Assembly: GCF_007970805.1 (NCBI RefSeq)
Contig: NZ_CP042433.1
Coordinates: forward strand, 1,488,001 to 1,552,000
DNA from: Flavisolibacter ginsenosidimutans
GTDB lineage: Bacteria > Bacteroidota > Bacteroidia > Chitinophagales > Chitinophagaceae
DNA length: 64,000 bases
Direction: 5' to 3'
Part shown: in pieces, positions 43,348 through 52,030 of the stretch
How positions within the stretch are numbered: the stretch's first letter is position 1
How the letters are laid out: each line of letters begins with the position of its first letter
Program-made: the position numbers and the translations under genes
The notes under the pieces: model-generated
What the model was told of the DNA's origin: nothing
What the model saw: the letters and a program-made list of their open reading frames with translations, nothing else
The model's database searches: none

Positions 43348-44136
43348 ATGAGACAGTTTTTCAAAGCTCCTTACATCATCATAGTAATGTATGTATTAAG
43401 CATGGCCGTTATTGTTGCCTGCCGGCACGACGATCAACTTATCGAGTCATCTGCCGTTAGCGTCAAACGCGGAACTGCTGTATTGCTCCCGGGGAACATG
43501 ACCACCGGCAACACAAACGAATGGAAGCTCGACAAAGTCCACTCCAACGTTATGTGGCAAACACGGTACATGGGCGCTGCGGGTTTACTCACGGGCCGCT
43601 TCAACCAGTTTGGGATGGCAAAAGTAACCGATGCCAAAGCCATTAACTATGTAACCACAGGCCAGCCTTTGGTGGATGCGGATTGGGCCTTTTACGAAAG
43701 CGATCCTTCCAAAACCTTCTTCAACGGGTATGTGCAAATAAACACCTCCAATACCGGCGAGCCGGGACGAGATAACGGATGCAACATTACCACGCTTGGC
43801 ACGGTAGCCGTGGTAACCGGAACGCAGAATTTAACGCCGACAAACCTGGCTAAAATCGAGACAACAAAAGTTGAGTTCGATCCTTCCAGCGCAGGATACC
43901 TGGTAACGCTGAACCTGACGTTCAAAGGTGGGTTGACAGCACCGAAAACAATCAGCATTCCTGGTAAGCTTGCGTATGTTCCCCGTCAAACAGTTCAAAT
44001 TGGCACCGCCGCAGGGTACGATGTGTTTGGCCTGCAACTTCAATTCCAATTCAGCTGCCGCGACTTTGGTATCACCAGCACCAGTGTAGCCGACAAAATC
44101 GAGATTGAGTGCAACATGAATTTCAACAACAAGTAA
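43348..44136 (+). CDS. YceI-like lipoprotein
   Basis: 262 aa. The N-terminus is a lipoprotein signal with lipobox Cys at residue 25 (AVIVACRHD). The mature protein shows the YceI-like opening WKLDKVHSNVMWQTRYMGAAGLLTGRFNQFG and alternating beta strands of a lipocalin-like barrel. YceI proteins bind isoprenoid lipids such as quinones or polyprenoids in the periplasm. Here that would fit neighbours dealing with cytochromes and a quinone-interacting NrfD. Genes for the CX4CH lipoprotein and the DUF5777-like protein follow within 25 bp each, indicating an operon. Confidence 0.8.
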   Translation: MRQFFKAPYIIIVMYVLSMAVIVACRHDDQLIESSAVSVKRGTAVLLPGNMTTGNTNEWKLDKVHSNVMWQTRYMGAAGLLTGRFNQFGMAKVTDAKAINYVTTGQPLVDADWAFYESDPSKTFFNGYVQINTSNTGEPGRDNGCNITTLGTVAVVTGTQNLTPTNLAKIETTKVEFDPSSAGYLVTLNLTFKGGLTAPKTISIPGKLAYVPRQTVQIGTAAGYDVFGLQLQFQFSCRDFGITSTSVADKIEIECNMNFNNK

Positions 44137-44158
44137 GCAACCTCTAAAATCTACAAAA

Positions 44159-44539
44159 ATGAAAGCACTATACATCTCCGCGTGCCTTGTGCTCCTCGTA
44201 GGACTGGGCGCGGGATTAACCGGCTGCTACAAAGACATCATTACACAAGCAGACCCCGATGGCCCGCCAATGGCTGTAAGTTTTAAAGATGATCTGGTTC
44301 CGATCTTTTCGAAAAACTGCGCTCTTTCGGGCTGCCACGCCACTGGCGGTCACTCGCCTGATCTGACAACGGACAACGCTTACAAGTCGCTGAACAACGG
44401 CATCTACGTAAACACATTGATACCGAAGCAAAGCAAAGTTTACCAAATGATCAACGGCGAAATGAGCACTTACATTCCTTCACCGCTTGACAAAAAGAAA
44501 GTTTACGACTGGATACGAAACGGTGCGCCCAACAATTAA
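44159..44539 (+). CDS. Lipoprotein with CX4CH haem-type motif
   Basis: 126 aa. Lipobox Cys at residue 23 (LTGCYKD). A single C54-A-L-S-G-C59-H60 motif (CX4CH instead of the usual CxxCH) follows DDLVPIFSKN and precedes a cytochrome-like tail (YQMINGEMSTYIPSPLDKKKVYDWI) with a possible distal Met. CX4CH haem attachment is known in tetrahaem cytochromes c3. In Bacteroidota, short lipoproteins of this type are common and are usually annotated as cytochrome-c-like. It would carry electrons on the periplasmic face, anchored by its lipid. Confidence 0.8.
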   Translation: MKALYISACLVLLVGLGAGLTGCYKDIITQADPDGPPMAVSFKDDLVPIFSKNCALSGCHATGGHSPDLTTDNAYKSLNNGIYVNTLIPKQSKVYQMINGEMSTYIPSPLDKKKVYDWIRNGAPNN

Positions 44540-44559
44540 TGACGTTAAAATCAAAAGAC

Positions 44560-45588
44560 ATGAAACTGCAATTCATTCATAAAACAAATGTCAGCCGGGC
44601 TGCTCTTTTCTTCCTGTCCATTTGCTTGGTTTGTGGCGTACAGGCACAAACAGACAGCACAACGGCACAAAGCAGCGCAGCGGCAGAAGCGCCGGCAGTC
44701 ATAAAACCAAAGCCGGTGAAAAACACGTTCAACAGTGTTTGGATCATTGACAACCAAACCGTGATGGTGCCGGTGAAGAAGACTTTCGAGATGGACATCA
44801 TGCACCGCTTTGGAACCGTTGGAAAAGGATATGAAAACTTCTGGGGTTTGTTTGCGCCGTCCAACATCCGCCTGGGCTTTAATTACTCGCCCCTCAACAA
44901 ACTCTATGTTGGCTTCGGCATTACGAAGGACAACATGCTATGGGATTTCAATGCGAAGTACGCCATCATCAAACAAACTAACGGTCTTTACCCCGTGAGT
45001 GTAACCTACTACACCAATGCGGCGTATGATTCAAGAAAAGACCCGGACAACAGTTTGTTCCGAACCGAGGCTTTGAAAGAAAAAGGTGACTTTCTTGCAA
45101 AAAGATTGGGCGCTTCGCCTGACAGGTTTAAGTTCTTTCACCAACTCATTATCGCAAGAAAGATTACTGAGAAGTTGTCAATACAAGTGGCGCCAAGCGT
45201 AACACACCAAAACGCTGTAAACGGTTATTACAAATACGTTGACAGCGCGACAAAGGTGGTAGCGGGACAGATGAAGCACGACCATTTCGCAATCGCTTTC
45301 TCCGGACGTTACAAGTTGACAACCGTAACAAACATCATTGTCAATTACGACCAGCCTCTCACCAAACACGTGGTGAATAACCCGGCGCCAAACATTTCGC
45401 TCGGCTTTGAGTTTACTACCAGCAACCACGCCTTCCAGGTGTTCATGGGAAACTATTCGTACCTAAACCCGGCACGGAACAATCTTGAAAATCAGAACAG
45501 CATGTGGACTGGTAAAGCGTTTCATTCACCTATTACCATTAAGCAATTCCTGATTGGCTTCAACGTAACCAGGTTATGGAACTATTAA
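44560..45588 (+). CDS. DUF5777-like outer-membrane beta-barrel protein
   Basis: About 342 aa with a signal peptide (ending near CGVQAQ). After a short Ala/Thr/Ser-rich linker, the mature part has regular amphipathic strands (NSVWIIDNQTVMVP, NIRLGFNYSPLNKLYVGFGI, HAFQVFMGNYSYLNP) and a C-terminal aromatic/hydrophobic strand (FLIGFNVTRLWNY), as in outer-membrane barrels. The family (DUF5777) has no known function but repeatedly occurs beside YceI-like and cytochrome-like lipoprotein genes. The start at 44560 opens the signal peptide; an ATG at 44539 adds 7 residues. Confidence 0.75.
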   Translation: MKLQFIHKTNVSRAALFFLSICLVCGVQAQTDSTTAQSSAAAEAPAVIKPKPVKNTFNSVWIIDNQTVMVPVKKTFEMDIMHRFGTVGKGYENFWGLFAPSNIRLGFNYSPLNKLYVGFGITKDNMLWDFNAKYAIIKQTNGLYPVSVTYYTNAAYDSRKDPDNSLFRTEALKEKGDFLAKRLGASPDRFKFFHQLIIARKITEKLSIQVAPSVTHQNAVNGYYKYVDSATKVVAGQMKHDHFAIAFSGRYKLTTVTNIIVNYDQPLTKHVVNNPAPNISLGFEFTTSNHAFQVFMGNYSYLNPARNNLENQNSMWTGKAFHSPITIKQFLIGFNVTRLWNY

Positions 45589-45609
45589 TCCGTTAACCTT
45601 TGCCTCCAT

Positions 45610-45645
45610 GAAGTCCTGAGTGTGTCACTTGGGACTTCTCTTTTT
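45610..45645 (+). terminator. Terminator after the DUF5777-like gene
   Basis: A 13-bp stem with two G-T wobbles (GAAGTCCTGAGTG with CACTTGGGACTTC, 45610-45638) closes a 3-nt loop and is followed by TCTTTTT. It ends the three-gene operon. Confidence 0.8.
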
Positions 45646-45665
45646 GTGCTAAAACATCGCCTCTC

Positions 45666-46193
45666 ATGCCGGTTTCTTTTCCAAAAAAAGCGTTCAACTT
45701 GCTTCTATTGTTTGTTTTGCTATACGCTTGCAAACAGGGACCGCAAACGGCCCATGAACAGGCAAGGGCGCACATGAACGAACAGCATCCGTCAAAGCCC
45801 GGTTCGTCTTTTGAAGACACGCTTACAATCAACACAAAAGCCGCTGTTTTTTTTGAACCCGACAGTTTGCAGCTCCAAAAAATAAAAGCGGTAACCGACA
45901 AAGGGGTTTTCAAAAGCAGTGAGCACGAATACTTTTATCAAATCAGAAACGCACATCAGTTTTTGAAAACAAATTGGCCGCGACTTAAAATCGTAGAAGC
46001 AAGGAACGTTCGCTTCCTGCTTTTTAAAAAAGCAGACAATACAACAACACTTATTGATTTGAACAAACAAGATCCCTCCGGGCTGTTTGTTTTTGACGTA
46101 CACCAAGCGCCGTTGCTAATTGACATGATGAACATTGATACCGGAGTGCCTGATTATTTTTCTAACAAAAGGCAAATGCAATCGAAGCATTGA
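45666..46193 (+). CDS. Hypothetical lipoprotein
   Basis: 175 aa. Lipobox Cys at residue 22 (LLLFVLLYACKQG). The mature part is hydrophilic, with a mixed alpha/beta pattern (SEHEYFYQIRNAHQFLKTNWPRLKIVEARNVRFLLF). No family or motif is recognised. It lies between two cytochrome-related units and may be part of that electron-transfer region. Confidence 0.65.
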   Translation: MPVSFPKKAFNLLLLFVLLYACKQGPQTAHEQARAHMNEQHPSKPGSSFEDTLTINTKAAVFFEPDSLQLQKIKAVTDKGVFKSSEHEYFYQIRNAHQFLKTNWPRLKIVEARNVRFLLFKKADNTTTLIDLNKQDPSGLFVFDVHQAPLLIDMMNIDTGVPDYFSNKRQMQSKH

Positions 46194-46304
46194 CGGGTGC
46201 AAAGTCATTGCCAGCGGTGATGATTGTCATAAAGATGTCAGGATGCCCTGAATAAGTTTGTTCCGCCTCTTAGATAACACGATTTCTAAATCAAATTACC
46301 GTTT

Positions 46305-46700
46305 ATGAAAAAGAATACCATTCTTTTAGCCGGATTAACTGTTGTGCTGGCAAGTTTTACAGCGTTGCCAAACGATCCCTGGCCGGTTCCGGACAAGTTC
46401 AGCAAAATGCCCAATCCCGTTAAATCCGATGCAACGTCATTGGCCACGGGAAAAGAGATTTGGGCAAAAGACTGCCAGTCTTGTCACGGCAAATTGGGCA
46501 AGGGCGACGGTTCCAAAGCCGCTCAATTAAAAACCCTGCCCAATGACTTTACCAAAGCAGATGTACAGGGACAGAGCGATGGCGCTTTGTTTTACAAAAC
46601 GAACGAAGGACGCGGAGACATGCCTTCTTTCAAAAAGAAAATCAGCGACCCGGAAGAAATCTGGTCTGTAGTTAATTACATCCGCACGTTCAAAAAATAA
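46305..46700 (+). CDS. Monohaem c-type cytochrome
   Basis: 131 aa with a signal peptide. The haem motif is C57-Q-S-C60-H61 in WAKDCQSCHGKLGKGDGSKA, and the distal Met is likely M106 in GRGDMPSFKKKI. A C-terminal helix (EEIWSVVNYIRTFKK) is typical of class I cytochromes c. It would shuttle electrons in the periplasm. It is followed by a strong terminator, so it forms its own unit directly upstream of the Fe-S/NrfD operon and is a plausible electron acceptor or donor for it. Confidence 0.92.
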   Translation: MKKNTILLAGLTVVLASFTALPNDPWPVPDKFSKMPNPVKSDATSLATGKEIWAKDCQSCHGKLGKGDGSKAAQLKTLPNDFTKADVQGQSDGALFYKTNEGRGDMPSFKKKISDPEEIWSVVNYIRTFKK

Positions 46701-46725
46701 TAGTTTGAACGCAGTTGGCTGTAGC

Positions 46726-46754
46726 GCCGGACTTAAACCAAGTCCGGCTTTTTT
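46726..46754 (+). terminator. Terminator after the cytochrome c gene
   Basis: A 9-bp perfect stem (GCCGGACTT with AAGTCCGGC) encloses a 5-nt loop and is followed by a run of six Ts. Confidence 0.9.
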
Positions 46755-46844
46755 ATAAATGACAACAATCACTGCCAGGCCTGACCAAGGTTGCAAAACC
46801 TGCTTCTTTACTCGCCTACTTTCACTTACACAATCAAATTATTT

Positions 46845-47093
46845 ATGGGAACGCAAACTAAACCACTCTCCCGCAAAAAATTTCTTTCCTGGGGATTGGG
46901 CATCTCCTCGCTTTTGACTGTACCTGCTTTTTTACGCTCTTCCAATAAAAAAAAGGAAACAAAGACCGTGAAGATGCTAACGCAAGACGGCAAGCTCGTA
47001 ACGGTTGATATAGCGGCCATTCCCGACAAGAAAAAGAAAATTGCACCCGAAGACATACATACCTGGATTACTGAAAAAAAATCCACGCTCTAA
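46845..47093 (+). CDS. Small protein with Tat-like N-terminus, first gene of the NrfD operon
   Basis: 82 aa. The N-terminus LSRKKFLSWGLGISSLLTVPAFL looks like a Tat signal in which the second Arg is Lys, followed by a short Lys-rich mature part (IAAIPDKKKKIAPEDIHTWITEK). It may be a small accessory or cofactor-delivery protein for the Fe-S/NrfD pair. The frame extends to 46791, but the Met at 46845 opens the signal segment. It is 14 bp upstream of the 4Fe-4S gene. Confidence 0.7.
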   Translation: MGTQTKPLSRKKFLSWGLGISSLLTVPAFLRSSNKKKETKTVKMLTQDGKLVTVDIAAIPDKKKKIAPEDIHTWITEKKSTL

Positions 47094-47107
47094 TCAAACC
47101 ATAGCAA

Positions 47108-48022
47108 ATGAAAAAAGAACTTTCCAGGAGAGAACTTATTGCAACAGGCCTTTTGGCCGGGTTAGCGGTCAGCTGTAACAAAGCCGGTGTCTTTACACCC
47201 GAAGACAACTCGGTGTTGCCATCGGGTGAAAAAGTAAAACTTCTGTCTGTTGATGGAGACGTAATTGAGGTTGATAAAGCTTTTTTGAAACCGGTACCTG
47301 ATTTACCAACCGTCAGCAACTCCGCGGCCCGAATGGGCATTGCCGGCAAAAGCTTCGTGATGGTGATTGACCTGTCGCGTTGTAAAAACCTCAAGAAGTG
47401 CCAATCGGCCTGCAACCACATGCACCACATTCACCCAGGGCAAAACTGGATCAAGGTGCACCCAATGCAAGAAGGCGAACACACCGCAAAATTCTGGCAA
47501 CCCACTACGTGTATGCATTGCGACGAACCGCCTTGCACCAAGGTATGTCCTGTTGATGCCACCTTCAAGCGAGAGGACGGCATTGTATTGATTGACGCGG
47601 ATCGTTGTATCGGCTGCCGTTTTTGCATGGCCGCCTGTCCTTATTCCACAAGGGTGTTTAATTGGGAAGAGCCGGGTGTAACCGAAGACATAAAAAATCT
47701 TTGCTACTCACCGGAAACCAGCGTGCCGCAAAAAATAGGCACGGTGGGAAAATGCGATTTCTGTCCCGATATGGTGCGTCACGGCGAATTGCCGCATTGC
47801 GTGCAGGCTTGTCCGAACGGCGTGTTCTTCTTCGGCGACATGAACGAAGACACCGTTACCAACGGTGCGGAAACGTTCCGCTTCAGCGAATTGGTACGCG
47901 ACAAAGCAGGTTATCGGCTGATGGAAGATTTGGGCACCAAGCCCCGCGTTTATTATCTGCCGCCCGTCAATCGCAACTTCCCCTTTGAAGTGGGACTGGA
48001 AAACGAAAAACAAAAAAGTTAA
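47108..48022 (+). CDS. Tat-exported 4Fe-4S ferredoxin-type lipoprotein (NrfC/DmsB-like)
   Basis: 304 aa. A twin-Arg signal (LSRRELIATGLLAG) joined to a lipobox (LAVSC, Cys 23) makes it a probable periplasm-facing lipoprotein. Four Cys clusters are present: CKNLKKCQSACN, CMHCDEPPCTKVCP, CIGCRFCMAACP and CDFCP...HCVQACP. They would carry four [4Fe-4S] clusters, as in NrfC, DmsB and PsrB. It passes electrons between the NrfD quinone site and a partner. No molybdopterin or other catalytic subunit is encoded next to it. Confidence 0.93.
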   Translation: MKKELSRRELIATGLLAGLAVSCNKAGVFTPEDNSVLPSGEKVKLLSVDGDVIEVDKAFLKPVPDLPTVSNSAARMGIAGKSFVMVIDLSRCKNLKKCQSACNHMHHIHPGQNWIKVHPMQEGEHTAKFWQPTTCMHCDEPPCTKVCPVDATFKREDGIVLIDADRCIGCRFCMAACPYSTRVFNWEEPGVTEDIKNLCYSPETSVPQKIGTVGKCDFCPDMVRHGELPHCVQACPNGVFFFGDMNEDTVTNGAETFRFSELVRDKAGYRLMEDLGTKPRVYYLPPVNRNFPFEVGLENEKQKS

Positions 48023-48037
48023 CTAAAACACTTTACC

Positions 48038-49348
48038 GTGAATACGTCAACTGCTTTATCACCGGAACGAATCACCGCTGATTTGCTGCCTCAAAAATTT
48101 GGCCGCCGCGGAATGATTTGGGTTTCTATTCTTCTTGCCTTTTGTTTGGTTGGTGCCTTTGCTTATTACCGCCAATTAACCCGGGGTCTCTCCGTCACCA
48201 ACATGGGCGACTATGTTTCCTGGGGCATTTACATTTCCAACTTCGTGTTCTTCGTAGCCATTAGCCTTGTCGGTTCGCTTATCACCGCTGTGTTGCGCCT
48301 CGCCAACGTACACTGGAGCACACCGCTCACACGCATTGCCGAAATCATTGCGGTATCGGCCATTGTGTTTGCGTCCATTATCATCATTGTTGACATGGGC
48401 CGGCCAGACAGGTTTTACAATCTTTTTCTCTATGGCCGTATTCAGTCGCCTATTATGTGGGACGTGATTGTGATTACAACTTATTTTTTCATCTCGCTGT
48501 TGCTGCTTTACTTTCCCTTGTTGCCCGATTTAAAAATTCTGCTGGCGAACAAAGCCGCACAACCAAAATGGCTGACAAAGATGTACACCGTTTTGGGAAC
48601 GTTCTGGCGGGGTACAGCACAACAAATCAGGATCAGCGACAAAGCCATCAACATTCTTTGTATTACCATCATACCCGTTGCCTTTTGCATTCACACCGTA
48701 ACCTCATGGCTGTTTGCAACCACCTATCGTCCCGGCTGGGACAGCACCAATTTTGGCGCTTATTTTATTTCTGGTGCTTTTCTGGTTGGCGCCGGCGCCG
48801 TGGTAGTAGCCATGTATGTTTTCCGACGCTATTACAAGCTGGAAAAATACATCACCGAAATACACTTTGAAAAAATGGGCCGCATCGTTGTGATGCTTGC
48901 TTTGCTCTACCTCTACTTCAACGTAAACGAATACCTGGTGCCTGCCTTTAAAATGAAACGTACGGAAGACGAGCACCTGACAACGCTTTTTGCAGGTGAG
49001 TTTGCGCCGCTTTTTTGGTTTGCCATTTTGGTAGGCATGATCTTGCCAATTTGCATTCTTGTGTTTAAAGCCGGACGCAAACCCTTGCCGATGTTTATTG
49101 CAGGAATCATGGTGGTGGTGGGTGCGTGGTTCAAACGCTACCTGATTGTAACGCCTACGCTGCTGCATCCATTCCTGCCCATGCACGATGCGCCGGCAAA
49201 CTATCATCACTATTTCCCCAGTTGGGAAGAATGGGCCATTGCATTGGGTTCGCTTGCCGGCGCACTGCTGGTGATCACCTTCTTTGCCCGGGTGTTTCCT
49301 ATCATTCCTATTCAAGAAACAATTACCGAAGATGAAAAAGCTGCATAA
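48038..49348 (+). CDS. nrfD: NrfD/PsrC-type membrane subunit
   Basis: 436 aa, GTG start. About ten hydrophobic segments are visible, the usual count for long NrfD proteins such as those of alternative complex III and NrfD. Conserved-looking loop residues include NMGDYVSWGIYISN, VDMGRPDRFYNLFLYGRIQSPIMWDV and HTVTSWLFATTYRPGWDS. NrfD subunits bind and oxidise or reduce quinone in the inner membrane and hand electrons to the 4Fe-4S partner. It follows the Fe-S gene by 15 bp and overlaps the next gene, so stoichiometric expression is likely. Confidence 0.92.
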   Translation: MNTSTALSPERITADLLPQKFGRRGMIWVSILLAFCLVGAFAYYRQLTRGLSVTNMGDYVSWGIYISNFVFFVAISLVGSLITAVLRLANVHWSTPLTRIAEIIAVSAIVFASIIIIVDMGRPDRFYNLFLYGRIQSPIMWDVIVITTYFFISLLLLYFPLLPDLKILLANKAAQPKWLTKMYTVLGTFWRGTAQQIRISDKAINILCITIIPVAFCIHTVTSWLFATTYRPGWDSTNFGAYFISGAFLVGAGAVVVAMYVFRRYYKLEKYITEIHFEKMGRIVVMLALLYLYFNVNEYLVPAFKMKRTEDEHLTTLFAGEFAPLFWFAILVGMILPICILVFKAGRKPLPMFIAGIMVVVGAWFKRYLIVTPTLLHPFLPMHDAPANYHHYFPSWEEWAIALGSLAGALLVITFFARVFPIIPIQETITEDEKAA

Positions 49349-50273
49349 ACCAAAACCCATTTGTCTTGCGCTTGCGCTTGCATTTTGCACTGTGCTTTTT
49401 GCCCAGGGAGAAAAGCCGGAGCTTTCCGTGAACCTGCGCTACTTCAACCAGAACGGGTCGTTGCAATACCTGAAAGTGAAAACAATGGTAAAGGAAGACA
49501 ACAAACTGCAACCCGTAACAGGCGCTGTGCTGAACTTATATCTGGACGAAGCAAATGCCGATAACCTCATTGGCAAAGTGAAAACCGATGAGAAAGGAGA
49601 AGCCAAAAGCATTGTTCCGCCATCGCTAAAAGACAAATGGGCAACGGCAACGAATCACAAGTTCATCGCCGTTTCAGAAAAAACAAAAAAGTTTGACGAA
49701 AGCACAACGGAACTGGCAATTACAAAGGCCAAAATTGTGCTGGACACACTAAACGAAGACGGCACAAGAAAAGTAACCGCACACGTACTTGCGTTTGACA
49801 GCAGCGGCTGGGTGCCGGAAAAAGGTGTGGAATTGAAAATTGGTGTACGTCGTCTTGGCGGTGATTTAAAAGTTGGTGAAGAAGAAACTTATACCACGGA
49901 CTCAACGGGCGGCGCAAGCGGTGAATTTAAACTCATAAATCTCCCTGCGATAGATGGCAAAAACAACATTGTGCTGGTGGCCAAAACAGAAGACAACGAA
50001 CAATACGGCAATCTTTCTTTCGAGAAAACCGTTCCCTGGGGACAGTTCAAAAAGAGCGAAACAAATTTTGACAAACGTTCTTTGTGGGGAACAAGAAACA
50101 AGGCACCGTATTGGCTTCTTCTGATGGCAGGCTCTATCATGGCCGGTGTGTGGGCCGTGATTTTTTACCTTATTTTTCAAATCAGAAAGATTAAGAAGAT
50201 CGGCAAGGGAACACAGCCCCAAACAGCTTCGCCCCTGCCGCAGAAAAAAGAACAGGCATTGACCAAAGCATAA
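49332..50273 (+). CDS. Exported single-pass membrane protein of unknown function in the NrfD operon
   Basis: 313 aa with a signal peptide (ending LFAQGEK). The body appears to be two beta-rich domains (VTGAVLNLYLDEANADNLIGKVKTDEKGEAKSI and ELKIGVRRLGGDLKVGEEETYTTDSTGGASGEF) that look like Ig/CNA-B-type folds. A membrane helix near residues 258-282 (APYWLLLMAGSIMAGVWAVIFYLIF) and a Lys-rich cytoplasmic tail follow. It overlaps nrfD by 17 bp. It could be a periplasmic assembly or docking subunit of the complex; no family with known function is recognised. Confidence 0.75.
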   Translation: MKKLHKPKPICLALALAFCTVLFAQGEKPELSVNLRYFNQNGSLQYLKVKTMVKEDNKLQPVTGAVLNLYLDEANADNLIGKVKTDEKGEAKSIVPPSLKDKWATATNHKFIAVSEKTKKFDESTTELAITKAKIVLDTLNEDGTRKVTAHVLAFDSSGWVPEKGVELKIGVRRLGGDLKVGEEETYTTDSTGGASGEFKLINLPAIDGKNNIVLVAKTEDNEQYGNLSFEKTVPWGQFKKSETNFDKRSLWGTRNKAPYWLLLMAGSIMAGVWAVIFYLIFQIRKIKKIGKGTQPQTASPLPQKKEQALTKA

Positions 50274-50325
50274 ATCATGCTTTGATATTTTCTACACAAA
50301 AAAATCGAAAGGTTATTTTGATTGT

Positions 50326-50380
50326 GTGATCCCAAAAACAAGCGCCTGCAACTTGCAAGGCGTTTTGTTTTTGGGATCAC
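50326..50380 (+). terminator. Long hairpin terminator of the NrfD operon
   Basis: Arms of about 22 nt (GTGATCCCAAAAACAA and CGCCT on the left, AGGCG and TTTTGTTTTTGGGATCAC on the right) pair with one small bulge around a 9-nt loop. The right arm supplies its own T-rich tract. It lies about 50 bp after the operon's last stop. Confidence 0.7.
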
Positions 50381-51127
50381 AACCGGAATAATTTTGAAAC
50401 TGTCAACTTTATTCAAAGCATTTGCCGTACTGAAATTTGTACTTATCGTTGCCATGCTTTTTTCCTCTACTACTGCGAGAATGTTGGATAGTAATACGTA
50501 CCGTATTACACCACTGCCATCGAAAGGAACAATTCAAGAGAGAGAGAGAACGGTATAAATGTCTTGCGACGGGTTCAACACCTATCGGGCATTTAGCCGA
50601 AGGAATGCTGCCGTTGTCATCATCCCAAAGCCAGTTTTTAGCGCACCGTTTAATTGCCCATTAAGCACTTGGGTTTGCTGAATTATCATGATGTTTTGCT
50701 TGAATCCTGGTTAGGATGGTTTCGTGGCGAAATGCATCCCTGCCAACGTTGTTGCAATCTGATGCGAAGAAATGATTTTAACAAGAATTGGTTCAAACAT
50801 GCTTATGCAAAAGCTTCAGATGGTCTCTTATAAATTTAACGTAGCCGCCCTCACCTTTTTTCTTTACATCAACTCATTTCATTGATGTTTATCAATGTTA
50901 TTTCTTGTTCTATGGCAATGGACTAAGGCCTTGTTGCGCGGTAGATTTGCCGTACCAAACCAACTTGTAATAAAGCTTCTACAAAACCGGTACAGAAAAT
51001 AAACTGTTTCGCCGGAAGACAGAGCCAAATGAAGGATTTGGATTTGAAGTCAGGAATTCAACTCTATGAAGAATTAACTGAGAAGCCCATTGATAAAGAA
51101 GAAATCAAAAAAACAAGGAGTAACAAC
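50381..51127. other. Gene-free region
   Basis: About 750 bp, the longest stretch in the window without a supported gene. Short frames on both strands have no recognisable content, and no RNA structure was identified. An in-frame upstream extension of the following dioxygenase gene begins at 51029 but is not family-like. Confidence 0.5.
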
Positions 51128-51961
51128 ATGAACAACTTATCAGCATTCAATAGATTCACCAACGAACTGAAAGAGCAGGATGAACTGATGCCCGTTCTTT
51201 TTATCGGCCACGGCTCACCAATGAACGGAATTGAAGACAATGAATTCAGTCAACGCTGGAAAGCCATGGCCAAAGAAATACCCGTGCCGAAAGCTGCATT
51301 GGTCATATCAGCACATTGGTTAAGCAAAGGCACAAGAATTACGGCTATGGATTTCCCTAAAACCATTCACGATTTCGGTGGTTTTCCGCAGGAATTGTTT
51401 GATGTGCAATACCCGGCTCCCGGCGATGTTCAATTGGCAAGAGAAACCAAATCCATCATTTCATCAACACAAGTTGAACTGGATCATGACTGGGGATTGG
51501 ATCATGGCGCATGGACCATCATTCGCCACATGTATCCTGAAGCGAACATTCCGGTTTTGCAATTGAGCATTGATTACACAAAAGGCCCGCAATACCATTA
51601 TGATTTGGCAAAGGAAATCTACAGCTTAAGAAAGAAAGGTGTATTAATCATTGGCAGCGGCAACATGGTTCACAATTTAAGGATGGTAGCATGGGATAAA
51701 TTAAACGAAAACGAATACGGTTATGATTGGGCTTTGCAGATGAATGAAAAGTTTAAAGATCTTATCGGCAACGGCAAACACGATCAATTGATCAATTATC
51801 AATCGCTTGGAAGAGAGGCTTTGTTATCAATCCCAACGCCCGAGCACTATTGGCCCTTGCTTTACACATTATCGTTGAAAGGAAACAAGGATGATGTTTC
51901 TTTCTTTAACGATAAAGCAGTCGGTGGTTCGCTTACGATGACTTCAGTGAAGTTTGGATAA
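51128..51961 (+). CDS. ygiD: 4,5-DOPA dioxygenase-like extradiol ring-cleavage protein
   Basis: 277 aa. It has the LigB-type extradiol fold motifs: PVLFIGHGSPMNGIE at the N-terminus, LVISAHWLSKGTRI, HDFGGFPQELFDVQYPAPG, DHDWGLDHGAWTIIRHMYP (His ligand region) and LIIGSGNMVHNLRM. YgiD relatives cleave catecholic rings, with DOPA as the usual test substrate; the physiological substrate is unclear. The start at 51128 is supported by an AAGGAG ribosome-binding site at 51113-51118, unusually good for this phylum. The frame up to 51029 is not family-like. Confidence 0.92.
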   Translation: MNNLSAFNRFTNELKEQDELMPVLFIGHGSPMNGIEDNEFSQRWKAMAKEIPVPKAALVISAHWLSKGTRITAMDFPKTIHDFGGFPQELFDVQYPAPGDVQLARETKSIISSTQVELDHDWGLDHGAWTIIRHMYPEANIPVLQLSIDYTKGPQYHYDLAKEIYSLRKKGVLIIGSGNMVHNLRMVAWDKLNENEYGYDWALQMNEKFKDLIGNGKHDQLINYQSLGREALLSIPTPEHYWPLLYTLSLKGNKDDVSFFNDKAVGGSLTMTSVKFG

Positions 51962-52030
51962 AACCTGCCGGTACCGCGATTCAAAACGGATTTCGAAACA
52001 ACTTTTACTGGTTGCATCATCTCCTGACGG

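Noticed and set aside
48704..49390. 228-aa minus-strand frame opposite nrfD
   Set aside because: His/Gln-rich antisense of a membrane protein gene, a typical shadow composition.
50437..50664. Short Cys/His-containing frame in the 750-bp gap
   Set aside because: No recognisable pattern; it looks like chance coding in a gene-free stretch.
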